A stretch of DNA of 64,000 nt, taken from contig SIJG01000194.1 of NCBI GenBank assembly GCA_023374025.1, forward strand, positions 62,001-126,000, given 5' to 3'. A program made the translations under genes and the position numbers. The stretch is from Heterodera schachtii (lineage: Eukaryota; Nematoda; Chromadorea; Rhabditida; Heteroderidae). Position 1 is the stretch's first letter, and every line of letters starts with the position of its first letter. Positions 11,168-22,800 of this stretch are shown here, in pieces. The notes under the pieces are model-generated. The model was given only the letters and a program-made list of their open reading frames with translations. It did not search any database and was not told the origin of the DNA.

Positions 11168-12631
11168 TCATTTGTCAGAAGAAGACGGCCCTTTTGTGAT
11201 GCTTTGTCCCGTTTCTTCCACTTCTTCTTCCGGTGGCGGAGACAATGGCCTAAATTAGGCGCAATTTTAATTATTTAAACAAAATTAAATGCCTTTTTTA
11301 ATTGCTCACCCAATGCAATTAGTGCCAGTAAGCCAACAGAACACAGTGTTACAATTGTTGTCCCAATTTTCAGCTTTATGCTGCTGCTGAACCGCCTCGG
11401 AATCCCCAATAATTTTGAATCGTTTCATTATCCAACAGTTGGTCCATTCATTTTCGTTTGCTTTGGCCAATGTCAGCTTTTCCTTTGTCAATTCGTTCAC
11501 CAATTCAAATGGCACCATTGACGGCGCACGAACATAAAATGAATTTGGTAACTGACGGAAGAAATGGCATTGGCACGGAGAAAATGCTAAACAATTTGAT
11601 TGGAAACAAAAATCAGTGATTTGTCGAAGATGTGGGACCACACCTCCTTGAAACTGTTGATCCAATTGGTGTTCCCTTTTTCCTTGTACTCTTCGCAATG
11701 CAATCGCTTGGGTTGTCCATCTTTTCTCGGAATGTGCAACCATTTGGACAACGCTTGGCCAGCAGAAATTGTTGAATTTGGCCCATCAAAATCATCACCA
11801 ATTGCAGCGGGCAACCGATCAATTGAATTGATAGAATTCAGATTCACCAGATCGGTGAGAATTGTAGTCGAACTGAGACGAATAAAACTGTCCAAATGAT
11901 CACCACGGGTAAAGCGCAAGTGGCGAATGTTTGTCGAAAAAATGGTACTTTCGGGTTTTGTGTCAACAAAATTTTTTTTTTTGTTAGATTGATTTTAAAT
12001 TAATAAAAAGTCGTTTCTATGGGTTTTCGGGGTCGTAGAACCCGAATATGATGTCTGTTTCGACCCATTTCGAACTCCGAACCCGGATTCGAACAATTAT
12101 CAAAATTCAATTTTTTCCCCTTTTTTCTCCTAAAAATTATTATCATCGCAAGAAATCATATTAATTGCCGTTGTCGTTCTGCATGTCCACTTTGTTTGTT
12201 CTCGCATTGATACCGCAAAAAAATGACCTGTAATAATTTTTAGGAGAAAAAAGGGGAAAAAATTGAATTTTGATAATTGTTCGAATCCGGGTTCGGAGTT
12301 CGAAATGGGTCGAAACAGACATCATATTCGGGTTCTACGACCCCGAAAACCCATAGAAACGACTTTTTATTAATTTAAAATCAATCTAACAAAAAAAAAA
12401 ATTTTGTTGACACAAAACCCGAAAGTACCGAAAAAATTGGCCAAATTTCACGAACAAAAATCTCCCAAATTGGCTGCACATCCTTGATGATGTATGATGT
12501 TGGAATCCACAAATATAAAATGGGAAAATGTCCATCCAAACGTCGTTGCAAATCCAACTGAAATGGGAAAAAAGTTTAGTTAATAAATGATGAATTTGTG
12601 AATTTTCAAAAATTCATTACCGGCGATTCAT
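11168..12631 (-). pseudogene. F-box-like family gene, copy 2 (broken)
   Basis: Minus strand. Exon 5 11168-11249, exon 4 about 11322-11586 and most of exon 3 (about 11647-11943) are recognisable. A 486-bp fold-back element interrupts exon 3. Beyond it (12430-12495) exon 3 resumes briefly, and then everything up to the first codons of exon 2 (about 12520-12557) is deleted. Exon 1 remains at 12621-12631. Exon 4 also lacks one T in 'cattttatg', shifting the frame. A pseudogene by three independent lesions. Confidence 0.9.
11944..12429. mobile_element. Fold-back element, 199-bp arms, 8-bp duplication
   Basis: Two near-perfect inverted arms (11944-12142 and 12231-12429) surround an 88-bp loop. Termini are GGTACTTTCGGG and its inverse. 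The flanks carry an exact 8-bp duplication gaaaaaat (11936-11943 and 12430-12437). Removing element and one copy restores exon 3 of the F-box-like gene. The arms contain the 'gaactccgaacccggattcg' block seen in many other fold-back repeats here. Confidence 0.92.
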
Positions 12632-12919
12632 ATTTGTGGCAATTAAAGCACAATTTGGCCGACTTCCGAATGATGTCACAAAGGGAAGGAAGAATTGCAG
12701 AATTATTAAGTTAGAAACTTTTATTTTTTTCAAATGCGTGGCAAAGCGAAAAAACAAACATTTTTATAGTCATGAAAAGGGAATTGATGAAGTTTTTGTA
12801 TCTTTTTGTTTACAGTATTTTCCCTAATTAGGTATATGCCCGGATCTATTACCTATTTTCAACCTACTTCAAAAGAGGGAGATAATTTGAGATAGAGAAA
12901 AGACGGTATGTGCCATGAA

Positions 12920-13411
12920 TAGGGCTGGGAATTTAAGTCACGAAAAATCTCCAAAAATTCGACTAAAAAGAAACGGACAAGAGGGTCGGTCGGTTCGGAA
13001 AAAAACCGAAAAACTCAAAAATTTCTCGGTCAGTTTTTTCGGTCCAAAACCGAAAAAAACGGACCGGTCCGATCTTAAGTTTTACTTATTTTTTCTGCTG
13101 CTTGTACTCGACGAGAAATGCACGAAAAACACATTTTTTGTTCGAAGCGTTTTATCGCCCTTAGAAATCCTTATTTTGGATGTTCGCCCTTAATATTCTT
13201 GATATCATTCGATAGCCCTTAATGTTCTCTATTTACCTGTCAAATGCAAGAAAATTTTTATTGCTTTTCTAAAAAGTTATGACCAAAAATAGTAAAAAAA
13301 TAATTTTTTTTTCGTCCATAACTTTTTTTCAAACTTGATCAAATTTTTTGAAACTTGGTGGATAGATAGACAATTTTTGCGATTTTTTCACACTTAAAAA
13401 TCCGATCCCTA
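12920..13411. mobile_element. hAT-like word element, word CGGTCGGTTCGG
   Basis: Starts TAGGGCTGGGAATTTAAG and ends with its diverged inverse (cttaaaaatccgatcccta). Flanks gccatgaa (12912-12919) and gtcatgaa (13412-13419) are an 8-bp duplication with one change. The left part has CGGTCGGTTCGG and 'ggaccggtccg' words, and the right part a 'tatcattcgatagccctt' fold-back block. The same insertion is at 57503-57991, so it predates the segmental duplication. Confidence 0.85.
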
Positions 13412-13713
13412 GTCATGAAAAAATAACAAAAAACGCTAAACAATATTTTATAATCCTACTGATAAAATTGAGTAGATATAATTTCACAAAGTTTATGAAC
13501 AAACGCATCACAACAACATGGGTATACAAAATTAGGCGTTAAAATTGGAATTGAATATTATGCACTACGGATACAAAATACTACAGTACATATACAATAT
13601 ACACGTACGTACTCAAACAGCAAAACCATAATAGACAGAATATACAATACATACACATCAATGTCGCCATCAAAAATCGTTATCAAAATTCATTTCATCT
13701 CGCGCATCATCCA

Positions 13714-15391
13714 TCAGAAGCGACGTCCGGTGAAGAAAGCTGCGCGCTGCGTCCGGCCGACAAAGGAACACTGACTGTCGCACATCTCACCGTATTGATG
13801 ACAGTATCTGAAATGGGGAGGAGTGTTGACACGGTACCGACCGTATGTCCCCACACTGTAACCGCACCTGTTGGCCATGTCGCACACCCAACTTGACAAA
13901 AAGTCGTCCATCCATGCGAACCAGTCCGTCAAATAGAACAGCGTTCCCCGTGACGAGCCGAGCATGAAGTGCACCGGTGGCCAAGCCCAGCGGACGCACG
14001 TGGAGATCAACGCGACAGCCAACCGTTCCATGAAGCCCATGCCAAAGTAGATGCACAGAAGGATGAAGGCGAAGCGGAAGAGCTGAAAAACGGAGGCGCG
14101 GGAAATCCAATTAAATCCGTCAAATTTGGCATTTTTGACTCACCCGATACTGCCACAGGTCCACAAAGAAGTCCCACCCGTTGCCAACAGCGGTGTACAC
14201 AGGGCCAAGGTTGATTGTGGACAGTGAAGCGACCGCGCTGCTGATTTGGTCAACAAAGCCCTCCTCATCCGCGTTGACGTTGTTGTTGGGATCGTCGATG
14301 ATCGGCTGCTCTTGCTGATTGCTTAAAAAGGGGAAGGGAAAAGCCTTAAAAAGTGCCAAACAATTTGAAATGAATGAATTTTACTCAATTTGGTCCACCG
14401 GCTGATCGCTTTCAACCCAATCGTAGGACAACCAATTGTCACCGATCACCGAAATCGACCTGAAAAGAGGGGAAAATGGGGGATGGTGACAAAATAATTT
14501 CAATTTTTTTTTTTGCCTGCGAAGGCCTCCGCCATGTCCGTTGCCGGTGCCGTTGTCGTCGTTGTTGTTGCCGTTGTTGTTCTGCTGTTGTCGTTGTTCG
14601 GCCTTCACCACCAACGCATCGACAATCGACAGTTTCAGCGCTTCATCAGCGGTCATCTCCGATTTGACTTTGCGCTCCGTTTGTCCGTTGTTTTGCTGTG
14701 GAGTCGGCGGCGGCACCATCTGCTTGGGCTGTTGTTGCTGCTGCTGGTCGTCCACCATCACATTTGGATCACTGAAAAGCAGGTGAAAATTTATTTGCCG
14801 TCATTTCTGTTTTCTCGAAAAAGTGAGAGAATGCCATGAATTCAAAGGGAAGGGGGCCAAATTCTGAAATCAGTGGAACAAAAACTAGAAAAAATTTCGC
14901 TAAAAACGTTGGTTAGTGTTTCCCAGTTAAATCCGCAGAATTTGGAATGTCTAAAAATGGCATTATCATCACGGCATCCTCTCCCCCTCCCCCTCCAATG
15001 GCACCAAAACTCTACCGTTTGTTGTTGTTGTTGCTCGTCTTCACTGTTGGCGTTGGCGTCGGTTGCGGTGTTGTCGAATTGGTGGTGGTCGCTTGTGGCG
15101 GCAGTTGCTGCTGCTTCGGCTGATGTTGCGCCTGCGTCACCGCTGCTGCTACAAGTGCTGGTGTTGTCGCCGCTTCTTCGTCCGCCGATTGTTGGTCCGT
15201 CTGTGTTGCGATGTCTTCCCGCTGGATGGGCTGCACGTGTTGCGTCGGTTGTTGTTGCGGCTGTTGCTGTTGCTGGTGGTTGTGCTGCTGCTGCGATTGT
15301 TCCGTCGGTTGTCCTTTGATCGGCGTCAGAATGGCCATGGTGTGCGAGTTGCATGAACGACCAGCAGGCGAATGCGTGTTGTTGGCGTTTT
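13714..15391 (-). CDS. Gln/Asn-rich gene, copy A, start region rearranged
   Basis: Paralogue of the gene at 58292-60014. Exons on the minus strand: last 13714-13807, then 13868-14082, 14144-14321, 14385-14459, 14517-14771 (GC donor, cag|gcaaaa) and a first exon from 15016 leftward into 15391. The frame is open across all of them, with conserved phases. The protein runs from a Gln/Pro/Asn-rich N-terminus (HNHQQQQQPQQQPTQH) to SISVIGDNWLSYDWVESDQ, then NQQEQPIIDDPNNNVNADEE, a hydrophobic stretch FAFILLCIYFGMGF and a Cys-bearing end. The native start codon has been flipped to the other strand by the inversion at 15392-15491. The frame remains open on the minus strand to an ATG at 15539, antisense to the neighbouring F-box-like exon 1, so a new N-terminus is possible. 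No family recognised. Confidence 0.65.
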
Positions 15392-15491
15392 CCTCGCCAT
15401 TTTCTGCCCAAATTTTCGTCTCCGCGTGATCATCTCCGCCGCTAATAACAACGTAATTCAATGTCTTCGTCAACAAATGATGATGGAGCCC
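15392..15491. other. 100-bp inversion swapping a start codon between genes
   Basis: Compared with 59984-60075, this segment is reverse-complemented: 'cctcgccattttctgccc' ... 'atgatgatggagccc'. It contains the 5' leader, ATG and first ten codons (MSSSTNDDGA) of the Gln-rich gene. These now point at F-box-like copy 3 and read in frame into its own ATG (MSSSTNDDGALISTKMNRR). Breakpoints are at 15391/15392 and 15491/15492. Confidence 0.85.
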
Positions 15492-17357
15492 TAATTTCCA
15501 CAAAAATGAACAGACGGTAATAAATTTTTGAAAAGTCACACAAATTCGTCATTATTTAACTAACAATAAACTGTTTTCCCATTTCAGTTGGATTTGTAAT
15601 GACGTGTGGATGGACATTCTCCCATCTTTTGACCGTCCTCAACTCGGCCTCAAAATGGCACTTCTCTCTCCACGTTTCAATGCGTTGGTGGACAAACATT
15701 TCGATGGCAAAAGGGAATTGACAATTTGGAGAACGATTGAAATTCGTCGCAAGAACAGTGTCACAACAACAACAACGGCGACAGGACCAGAATTATCTGC
15801 GATTATCGACGAAGCCAATTCTTTAATATTTCTGTTGCCGGACCGTCCGTTGCCCAGCAAAATCCGTTTTAAGCGCCTTCAGATTGAGTAATTAAAAAAA
15901 CTAAACTTTTATATGAGAATAAAAGCATTCATTCAATTTTCAGTTACATCGATCATTCCGTCATCACTTTACTTCGTTCAAATCACCAAATTTTCGACAA
16001 AAGAGGCACCAATTTATATTTGTTGATTCCTCCTTCATACGCCATGGATGACTATCAGCCGATTTGGGATGTTTTGACACGTGAAATTTGGCCCATTTTT
16101 TCGACAAACATTCGCCACTTGGGCTTTGCCGGTGGTGATCAGTTGGACATTTTGCGTCGTCTGATTTCGCCTACAATTCTCATCGATCTGTTGAATCTGA
16201 ATTCTATCGGTTTATTTGGTTTGTTGCCCGAGCCAATTGGTGATGGTTTTGATGGGCCAAATGGAACTAATAGCCAATTGTTGTCCAAATGGTTGCACAT
16301 TCCGAGAAAAGATGGACAACCTAAGCGATTGCGTTGTGGCAACACCTTGAACGCACAAGCGGACTTGGATTGGGTCAACAGTTTCAAGGAGGTGTGGTCC
16401 GGAAAGGGGGGGGGGGCAAGGGCGTAGCCAGACCCTTGGCTTCGGGGGGGGGGGGGGGGCTGAAGTCAAAAATTCGATTTTTAGGGGTGTATTTTTCCTT
16501 TTTCAGCCGATTTTTAGGGGTGTCTTTTTGCTTTTTTGAAATTCCGAATTAGGGGGTGTATTATGCAAAATTTTTCGCCAAAAAATTACTATTTTTTGCC
16601 ATTTTGGCCTCAATTTTTCAAAAATATGGTTGGGGGTCCGGCGGTGCCAATAGGCGCCGCCGGGAAAATTTTTGAGTATTTTAATGCACTTTTGTTAAGA
16701 AAATTGTTTAAAATTTCAAAAAATTTACTGAAATTTTTTTACTTTTTTGGGTTTCGGGGGGGGGGGGGGGGGCTTTAGCCCCCTCAGCCCCCCCCTGCCT
16801 ACGCCCTTGGGGGGGGGAGCAGGACAAAACGTCACCGAAATATTTTTTTAATTTTGGAAAATGAAGACATAATTCTGTTCTAATTCGAAAAAAATTTGTA
16901 TTTCCGACGCTTCTGAGGCCCAATAATTTTTCGGAAATTGGAATTTTGATCCAAAAAAGTCGGAGAATGCCATTTCTTCCGTCAGTTACGAAATTCATTT
17001 TTTTGTTCATGCGCCATCAATGCAAATTGTGCCATTTGAATTGGTGAACGAATGGACTAAGTAAAAGCTGACACTGATCAAAGACAACGAAAATGACTTG
17101 GAGGATAACAGTTGGATAATGAAACGATGCAAAATTGTGGAGGCCGCGGCTGTTCAGCTTCAGAAAGATGAAAATTGTAACAATGTGTTCTTTTGGCTTG
17201 TTGGTGGCAATGATTGCATCGGGTGAGCAATTAAAAAAAGCATTGATTTTTATCCGAATTTGAATTTTGCGCTTAATTAAGGCCATTGTCTCCACCACCG
17301 AAAGAAGAAGCCGGACAAAGCATCACAAATGGGTCGTCGTCTTCTGCTGACAAATGA
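15461..17357 (+). pseudogene. F-box-like family gene, copy 3 (5' fusion, nonsense)
   Basis: Exon 1 may begin at the captured ATG 15461 or at the family ATG 15506 (to 15516). Exon 2 is 15588-15887 and exon 3 15944-16391, and both are in phase. Intron 3 is enlarged and holds a hAT-like element at 16417-16809. The normal acceptor and first codons of exon 4 (HFLRA) are lost; an alternative acceptor ggag|aatgcc would keep frame. A TAA at 17062-17064 interrupts exon 4 (EWTK*KLT). Exon 5 survives at 17282-17357. At best it makes an F-box protein truncated by about 100 residues. Confidence 0.85.
16417..16809. mobile_element. hAT-like element, CAAGGGCGTAGCC termini
   Basis: Begins CAAGGGCGTAGCC and ends with the inverse 'ctacgcccttg'. 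It sits inside a G-run, so the 8-bp duplication is gggggggg on both sides (ambiguous length). Subterminal G-runs and 'ggcttcagccccc' words flank a hairpin core at 16638-16663. It lies in intron 3 of F-box-like copy 3. Confidence 0.85.
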
Positions 17358-17399
17358 GTGACGGACAAACGAACAAAAACAGTGATCAGCCACAGAAGA

Positions 17400-19228
17400 A
17401 GAAATGAATTAATTAAGAAAATGATAGACCGATCATAATTTATCAATAATAAATGTATATTTATGGAGCAAAAACCTCTCAAATATATTTGATAAATCGG
17501 ATGTATAAAAATTGCAAAAATGTATTAAAGAACATAAAATTTTGAGATTTGCACAAATAATCAACAAAAATTGGTTTTCGCGATCGCTGATCACTAAAAA
17601 TATTAAATAAATATGTATTTAAGAAAAATATTTTTCTGAAAATTTTCCCACCAATTCCGAATCCCGGACCTGAATTCGAATAAAAAGTCGAAAACTCAAA
17701 TTTTCGAATTTCGCATTTTTTATTCAAAAGTGATTTAAAAACATGAATCATTCTGAAAGCTATCAATCTTGCAACCAAAGATCATTTAAGGCGTTTTTAG
17801 ACGAAAATTGCTAAATTCGAAAATTTGTAGTTTTCGACTTTTTGTTCGAATTCGGAATTGGCTGAAATGGATGTGAACCCGTCGGTGCTGTTAGAATATT
17901 TCTTTTTTGTTTCTTTGTCAACCAAATCCAACAATCTCAGTAACATTCGAAAGCTCCGTTACATGCTCTATTAGCATACGAAATCTTAACATGTTAAGCT
18001 TTCGAATGATACCAGCAAATGTTGGATTTGATTGACAAACAAAATTTCTAATCTTTTACAAATGAAAGTTGATAAAATAATCCGTCAAATTGATTATTTA
18101 TTTATTTGATTTGTTGGTGGAGGAATAAAGTAAAATGCCCGGCAAATGGTCATCATTTTGCAAATATTCTCCTCCTATTGCGTTCCTTCTATTCCAATGC
18201 ACTGCCATTCTTCCCTTTTTCTGCTCGCCGTTTCTTCGGTGCTATGAAATGTTAGTCAAAAAATCGTCAACTGAAACAATTTTTTCAATAACTTTGCTTA
18301 AAATCAATCAATTTTTTAATTCCTTATATCATTCGATAGTCCTAGATGTTTTTTATTAGCTTGCAAAATTTCAAAAAGTTTCGGTAAGTTTCAAGAAAGT
18401 TATGAGCAAAAATGTTGCAAAAAACTTGGGTTTTTGAGCTTCTCAAACCATAACTTTTTTTAAATTTAACGAAACTTTTTGAAATTTTATAGGCTAAAAA
18501 ATTTGATATCTAGCGATGATATTTTTAGGTTTTTACATAATTTTTTCCTGAGCTCTCCGAGGCCTAAAACGCAGTTTTTTGGGCTGTTGTTAAGTTACTT
18601 TTCGAGTGGAACCTATTTTTGCCTATTTTGGCATTTTGCCCAAAATTATTAATAAAAATGCAATAAAAACGAAAAATACACCCCTAAGAACAAAGGAGAG
18701 GTACCCAAAATGCACCCCAAACAAATGAAAAATTTTCTCAAAAATTCATCTCCAAATTATTTATTTATTTTTTGACAAGAAATTTGTGATTTTAAAATTA
18801 TTTATCTCAATACTGATTTGAATTAATTTTGTTACCTTTTTTGATAAAATTTTACGATTTACACCACTAAAAATGAGGTTTTTTAGTGCCTATTTTCCAT
18901 TTTTTGAGGTTTTTTAGAGCCTAAAAATATCATCCCTTATCATTCGATAGTCCTAGATGTTTTTTATTAGCATGTAAAATTTTAAAAAAATTTTCGTTAA
19001 GTTTCAAGAAAGTTATGACCTAAAATGTTGTAAAAAAAACTTGGTTTTTTTGGGAGCCCCGACATTCACGGTCTTTGGTTCATTAGGATAAATAATTTGT
19101 TGTTTGAAAATTTTATTATTTTTCTAAATTTGGTTTCATTTTTGGTGAAGTTATGAATACTTTTCTGTCAAAAATTTTCAATCTGACACCTATTGGCACA
19201 TTATCCAACCAACCCCTCGGGCCCATTG
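17400..19228. repeat. Repeat-filled intergenic region
   Basis: After the conserved F-box 3' flank (to about 17600) come fold-back blocks: inverted 'ttcgaattcggaattgg' arms (about 17640-17880) and 'tatcattcga' blocks with inverted partners (about 17750-18030, 18300-18480, 18930-19070). 18060-18250 resembles 50010-50230 ('cggcaaatggtcatcatttt'). No supported gene. Confidence 0.6.
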
Positions 19229-19239
19229 CAGGGAAAGTC

Positions 19240-19282
<43 letters not shown>

Positions 19283-19604
19283 ACGCGGAATACGTGTCCC
19301 CCCCAAGGCCCCTCCGCACCCTATTTTTGCTGAAAATTTTAGATTTCCTTGGTGGTACCCCCCCTCCCCCCCCTGACCTAGCTTCTCACCCAAATTTTCC
19401 AAAAAAATCGACATTTTTTGATGAAAATCTCCTATAAATTGCTCAAAATCGTAAAATGCTTCATTTTTTGGAAAAAATTCGTTAACAAACCGGATTAAAA
19501 AAATGCAAAAATTTTGCCTGCAAAAAAAGTGGTCTGAAAAGCAGAAAAAAAAAGTTGGTACTACCCCCCCCCCCCCCCAAACCGAAATCCTGGGACCGTC
19601 CCTT
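19229..19604. mobile_element. hAT-like element with poly-G/C ends
   Basis: Starts CAGGGAAAGTCCC and ends GGGACCGTCCCTT, with an exact 8-bp duplication gcccattg at 19221-19228 and 19605-19612. The interior has a run of about 40 G. The matching unoccupied site lies upstream of F-box-like copy 9 near 60600-60620 ('ctcattggcaacaattt'). It is related to 20685-21152. Confidence 0.9.
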
Positions 19605-19805
19605 GCCCATTGGCAACAATTTAAGGCGAACAGATTCAAAAATTGTTTGGATAAAATGTGCTTTTCGTGCTTCTTTCATCAAATACAATCCGTAAAAAAA
19701 TAGGAAACCCTAAACAACCAAGCTTTATACAACGCAATTAATTAATTATTCTGCTATTTGTGTGACATCATTTATAACTCGGCCAAATTGTGCTAATTGC
19801 CAAAA

Positions 19806-22800
19806 ATGAACCGTCGGTAATTAATTTGAAAAGCCAAACAAATTCGTCATTTAATTAACTAAATTGTTTTCCCATTTCAGTTGGATTTGCAACGACGTTT
19901 GGATGGACATTTTCCCCTGTTTTGACCATGCTCAACTTGGCCTCAAATTGGCATTACTTTCGCCACGTTTCAATGCGTTGGTGGACAAACATTTTGATGG
20001 CAAAAGCGAATTGACAATTTGGAGAGAAATCAAAATTAGCAAGAGCATTGGAACAAAACCGAAAGTGTCTGTACGGATGGATGGAAAATTGGTGGAATTT
20101 CCGTTGCCCAATTGTCCGTCGCGCAGCAAAATTCGCTTTAAGCACCTTCGGATTGAGTAATTAAAAATCAGAGAGCTATGACAATAAAATCATTTCATTC
20201 CATTTTCAGGTACATCGATCACTCCGTCATCGCTTTTCTTCGTTCAAATCACCAAATTTTCGACAAAAGAGGCACCAATTTTGACTTGTGGATTCCATCA
20301 TCACACAACTCGGATGACCATCAGCCAATTTGGGATGTTTTTGTTCGTGAAATTTGGCCAATTTTTTCGACAAACATTCACCATTTGCGCTTTGCCGGTG
20401 GTCATCATTTGGACAATTTGCGTCGTCTCATTTCACCGACAATTCTCACCGATCTGCTGAATCTGAATTCAATTCATTCATATGATTTGTTGCCCGAGGC
20501 GATTGCGTTTGGTGATGATTTTGATGGGCCAAATGCAACAATTTCTGCTGGCCAAGCATTGTCCAAATGGTTGCACTCTCCGAGAAAAGATGGCCAACCC
20601 AAGCGATTACGTTGTTTCAAAGATTTGAACGCACAAGCGGACTTCGATTGGGTCAACAATTTCAAGAAGGTGTGGTGCGGAGGGCAGGGACGGTCCCAGG
20701 ATTTCGGGTTGGGGGGGGTACTCGCCCCCCGGGCGACGACCTTTTTTTTTTTTTTGCTTTTCACTCCACTTTTTTTTGCGGCGGTTTTTCCAAAAAACTT
20801 TTTTGGAAAAAGGGGGTCCGGCGATGCCGATAGGCGTCGCCGGGAAAATTTTTGCATTTTTTATGCAATTTGTTAACGAATTTTGTCCAAAAAAGTGATG
20901 AATTTTGCGATTTTGAGCAATTTTTAGGAGATTTTCGTCAAAAAATGTCGATTTTTTGAAAATTTAGTGAAATTTTTTGGAAAATTTGGGTGAGAGGCTA
21001 GGTCTGGGGGGGGGTACCACCAAGGAAAATCTAAAATTTTCAGCAAAAGTACTATTTTTTCCTTAAAAATTTCGGGTGCGGAGGGGCCTTGGGGGGGGGG
21101 GGGTACGTACCACGCGTACCCCCCCCCCCCCCCCCCCCTGGGACCGTCCCTGGCGGAGGGGGGGGGGGGGGGGGCAGGACAAAACATCGCCGCAAATTTT
21201 ACTTTTAATTTTAAAAAATAATAAAAAATTAATTATCTAGCCTAAAAATTTAGTTACCTAGCGTAAATCAAAAAAAAAAAAAAATTTATTAAGAAAATTC
21301 AAGGAAAGTTTTACGTTACGCGCCTGTACGATGCGCATTTAAATTTTTGAAAAATTCCGAATTTTATCAAAAAATTTCGGAAATTGAATTCTGTGCAGGG
21401 CTGGACGTAACTGATTTTCAATTACGGAAATCCGTAATTACGGCAATATTTTCAGTTACGGCCATCCGTAATCCGTCATTACGGAGGTCCAAGAAGGCCG
21501 TAATTTGGCGTAATCCGTAATTTTCAAAAAAAAATTTTTTTTTTAATTTAAAAAATCCAATCAATAAATTGTTAAGATTAATTTTGATCAGAATAAAAGA
21601 TCTGCTTGTTTTTTTGAGGTGAAAATCCCAAAATAGAAAATGACTAAGATTTTGGAGCTAATATTTAAAAATAATTAGGAATTTTTGGGGCGGGCGGTGC
21701 CGATAAGCGCCGCAGAGGAAAAATTTTTTCAGAATTTTAACGAATTTTATTAAAAAATAGCCAAATTTTTAGCATTTCCTCTTTTCCTCTTTGCTAGCCT
21801 CCCCCCCCCCTTTTATGTATGTTAATAATACTACAAATTACCAAAAATAAGTCAGATTAAATCGAAATATGGGTAGCCTTTTAATAAAAATAGAAAAAAA
21901 ATTCTTTATAAAAAATAATCTTGCAAGAAATCGTCTCGAAAAATAATCTAAAAAGCCAGTTACGGATCAAAATTACGGAAAAATCCCAAAAATCCGTAAC
22001 CCGTAATCCGTAACTCCAAAAAGGCCGTAATTTCCGTAATACGTAATCCGTAATTTCGTCCAGCCCTGATTCTGTGCCATCCCTGCTGGTGTGGTCCCAC
22101 ATTTCGGCAAATGACTGATTTTTGTTTTCAATCAAATTGTTTAGCATTTTCTCCGTGCCAATGCCATTTCTTCCGTCAGTTACCAAATTCATTTTTCTGT
22201 TCATCCGTCAATGCAAATGATGCCGTTTGAATGTGTGGTGAACGAATGGACAAAGGAAAAGCTGACATTGGCCAAAGAAAATGCAAATGACTGGATCGAC
22301 TGTTGGATAATGAAACGATGCAAAATTATTGGGGAGAAAGAGGAGAAGCAGCAGAAAGATGAAAATTGGGACAACAATTGTAACAATGTGTTCTTTTGGC
22401 TTGTTGGTGACACTAATTGCATTGGGTGAGCAATTTAAAAAAAAGACATTTGTGTAATAGTAGGGCTCTGGTCCCCCAAAGAAATTTTTTTTGTTTTCAA
22501 AAGTCATGAAAACATGTTTCCAATGGTTTTCTGGTCGCTGATCACTAAATTTCGACCAATTCCGAATTCCGGATCCAAATAAGAAAAAGTTGAAAATTCA
22601 AAATTTTCGATTTTTTATTCTTAGTCTAAAAATGATTTTTTTTTATTGAAGCACTACTCACTGATGACTTTCAGTTCGTTTCCGTGAATTTAAAAAATGG
22701 TTGACCAATAATCTTGAAACCGAAAAATTTGAATTTTCGAATTTTTGTTCGAATTTGGGTCCGGTGTTTGGAGTTGGTCAAAATGGATGCTAGATTCGTG

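Larger units (their letters stand above)
12557..15391. repeat. Segmental duplication, partner 57137-59983
   Basis: A direct duplicate of 57137-59983. It runs from the F-box-like intron/exon 1 remnant, through the word element at 12920, to the Gln-rich gene. Differences are scattered substitutions and small indels. The homology ends at 15391, where a 100-bp inversion begins in this copy. Confidence 0.9.
20677..22087. mobile_element. Composite nested insertion in intron 3 of copy 4
   Basis: Flanked by the 8-bp direct repeat ggtgtggt (20669-20676 and 22088-22095). The outer sequence (G-run, 'gcaggacaaaac', AT-rich middle, 'gccatccctgct') is also recognisable in copy 3 intron 3, so it predates divergence of copies 3 and 4. 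Two further elements are inserted in it at 20685-21152 and 21396-22068. The outer termini are not a clean inverted pair. Confidence 0.65.

Noticed and set aside
14513..15356. Plus-strand Val/Leu/Cys-rich frames opposite the Gln-rich gene
   Set aside because: They are antisense shadows of CAG/CAA-rich exons. Splice sites and phases support the minus strand.
19153..19639. Gly- or Pro-rich open frames
   Set aside because: They are translations of G/C homopolymer runs in a hAT-like element.
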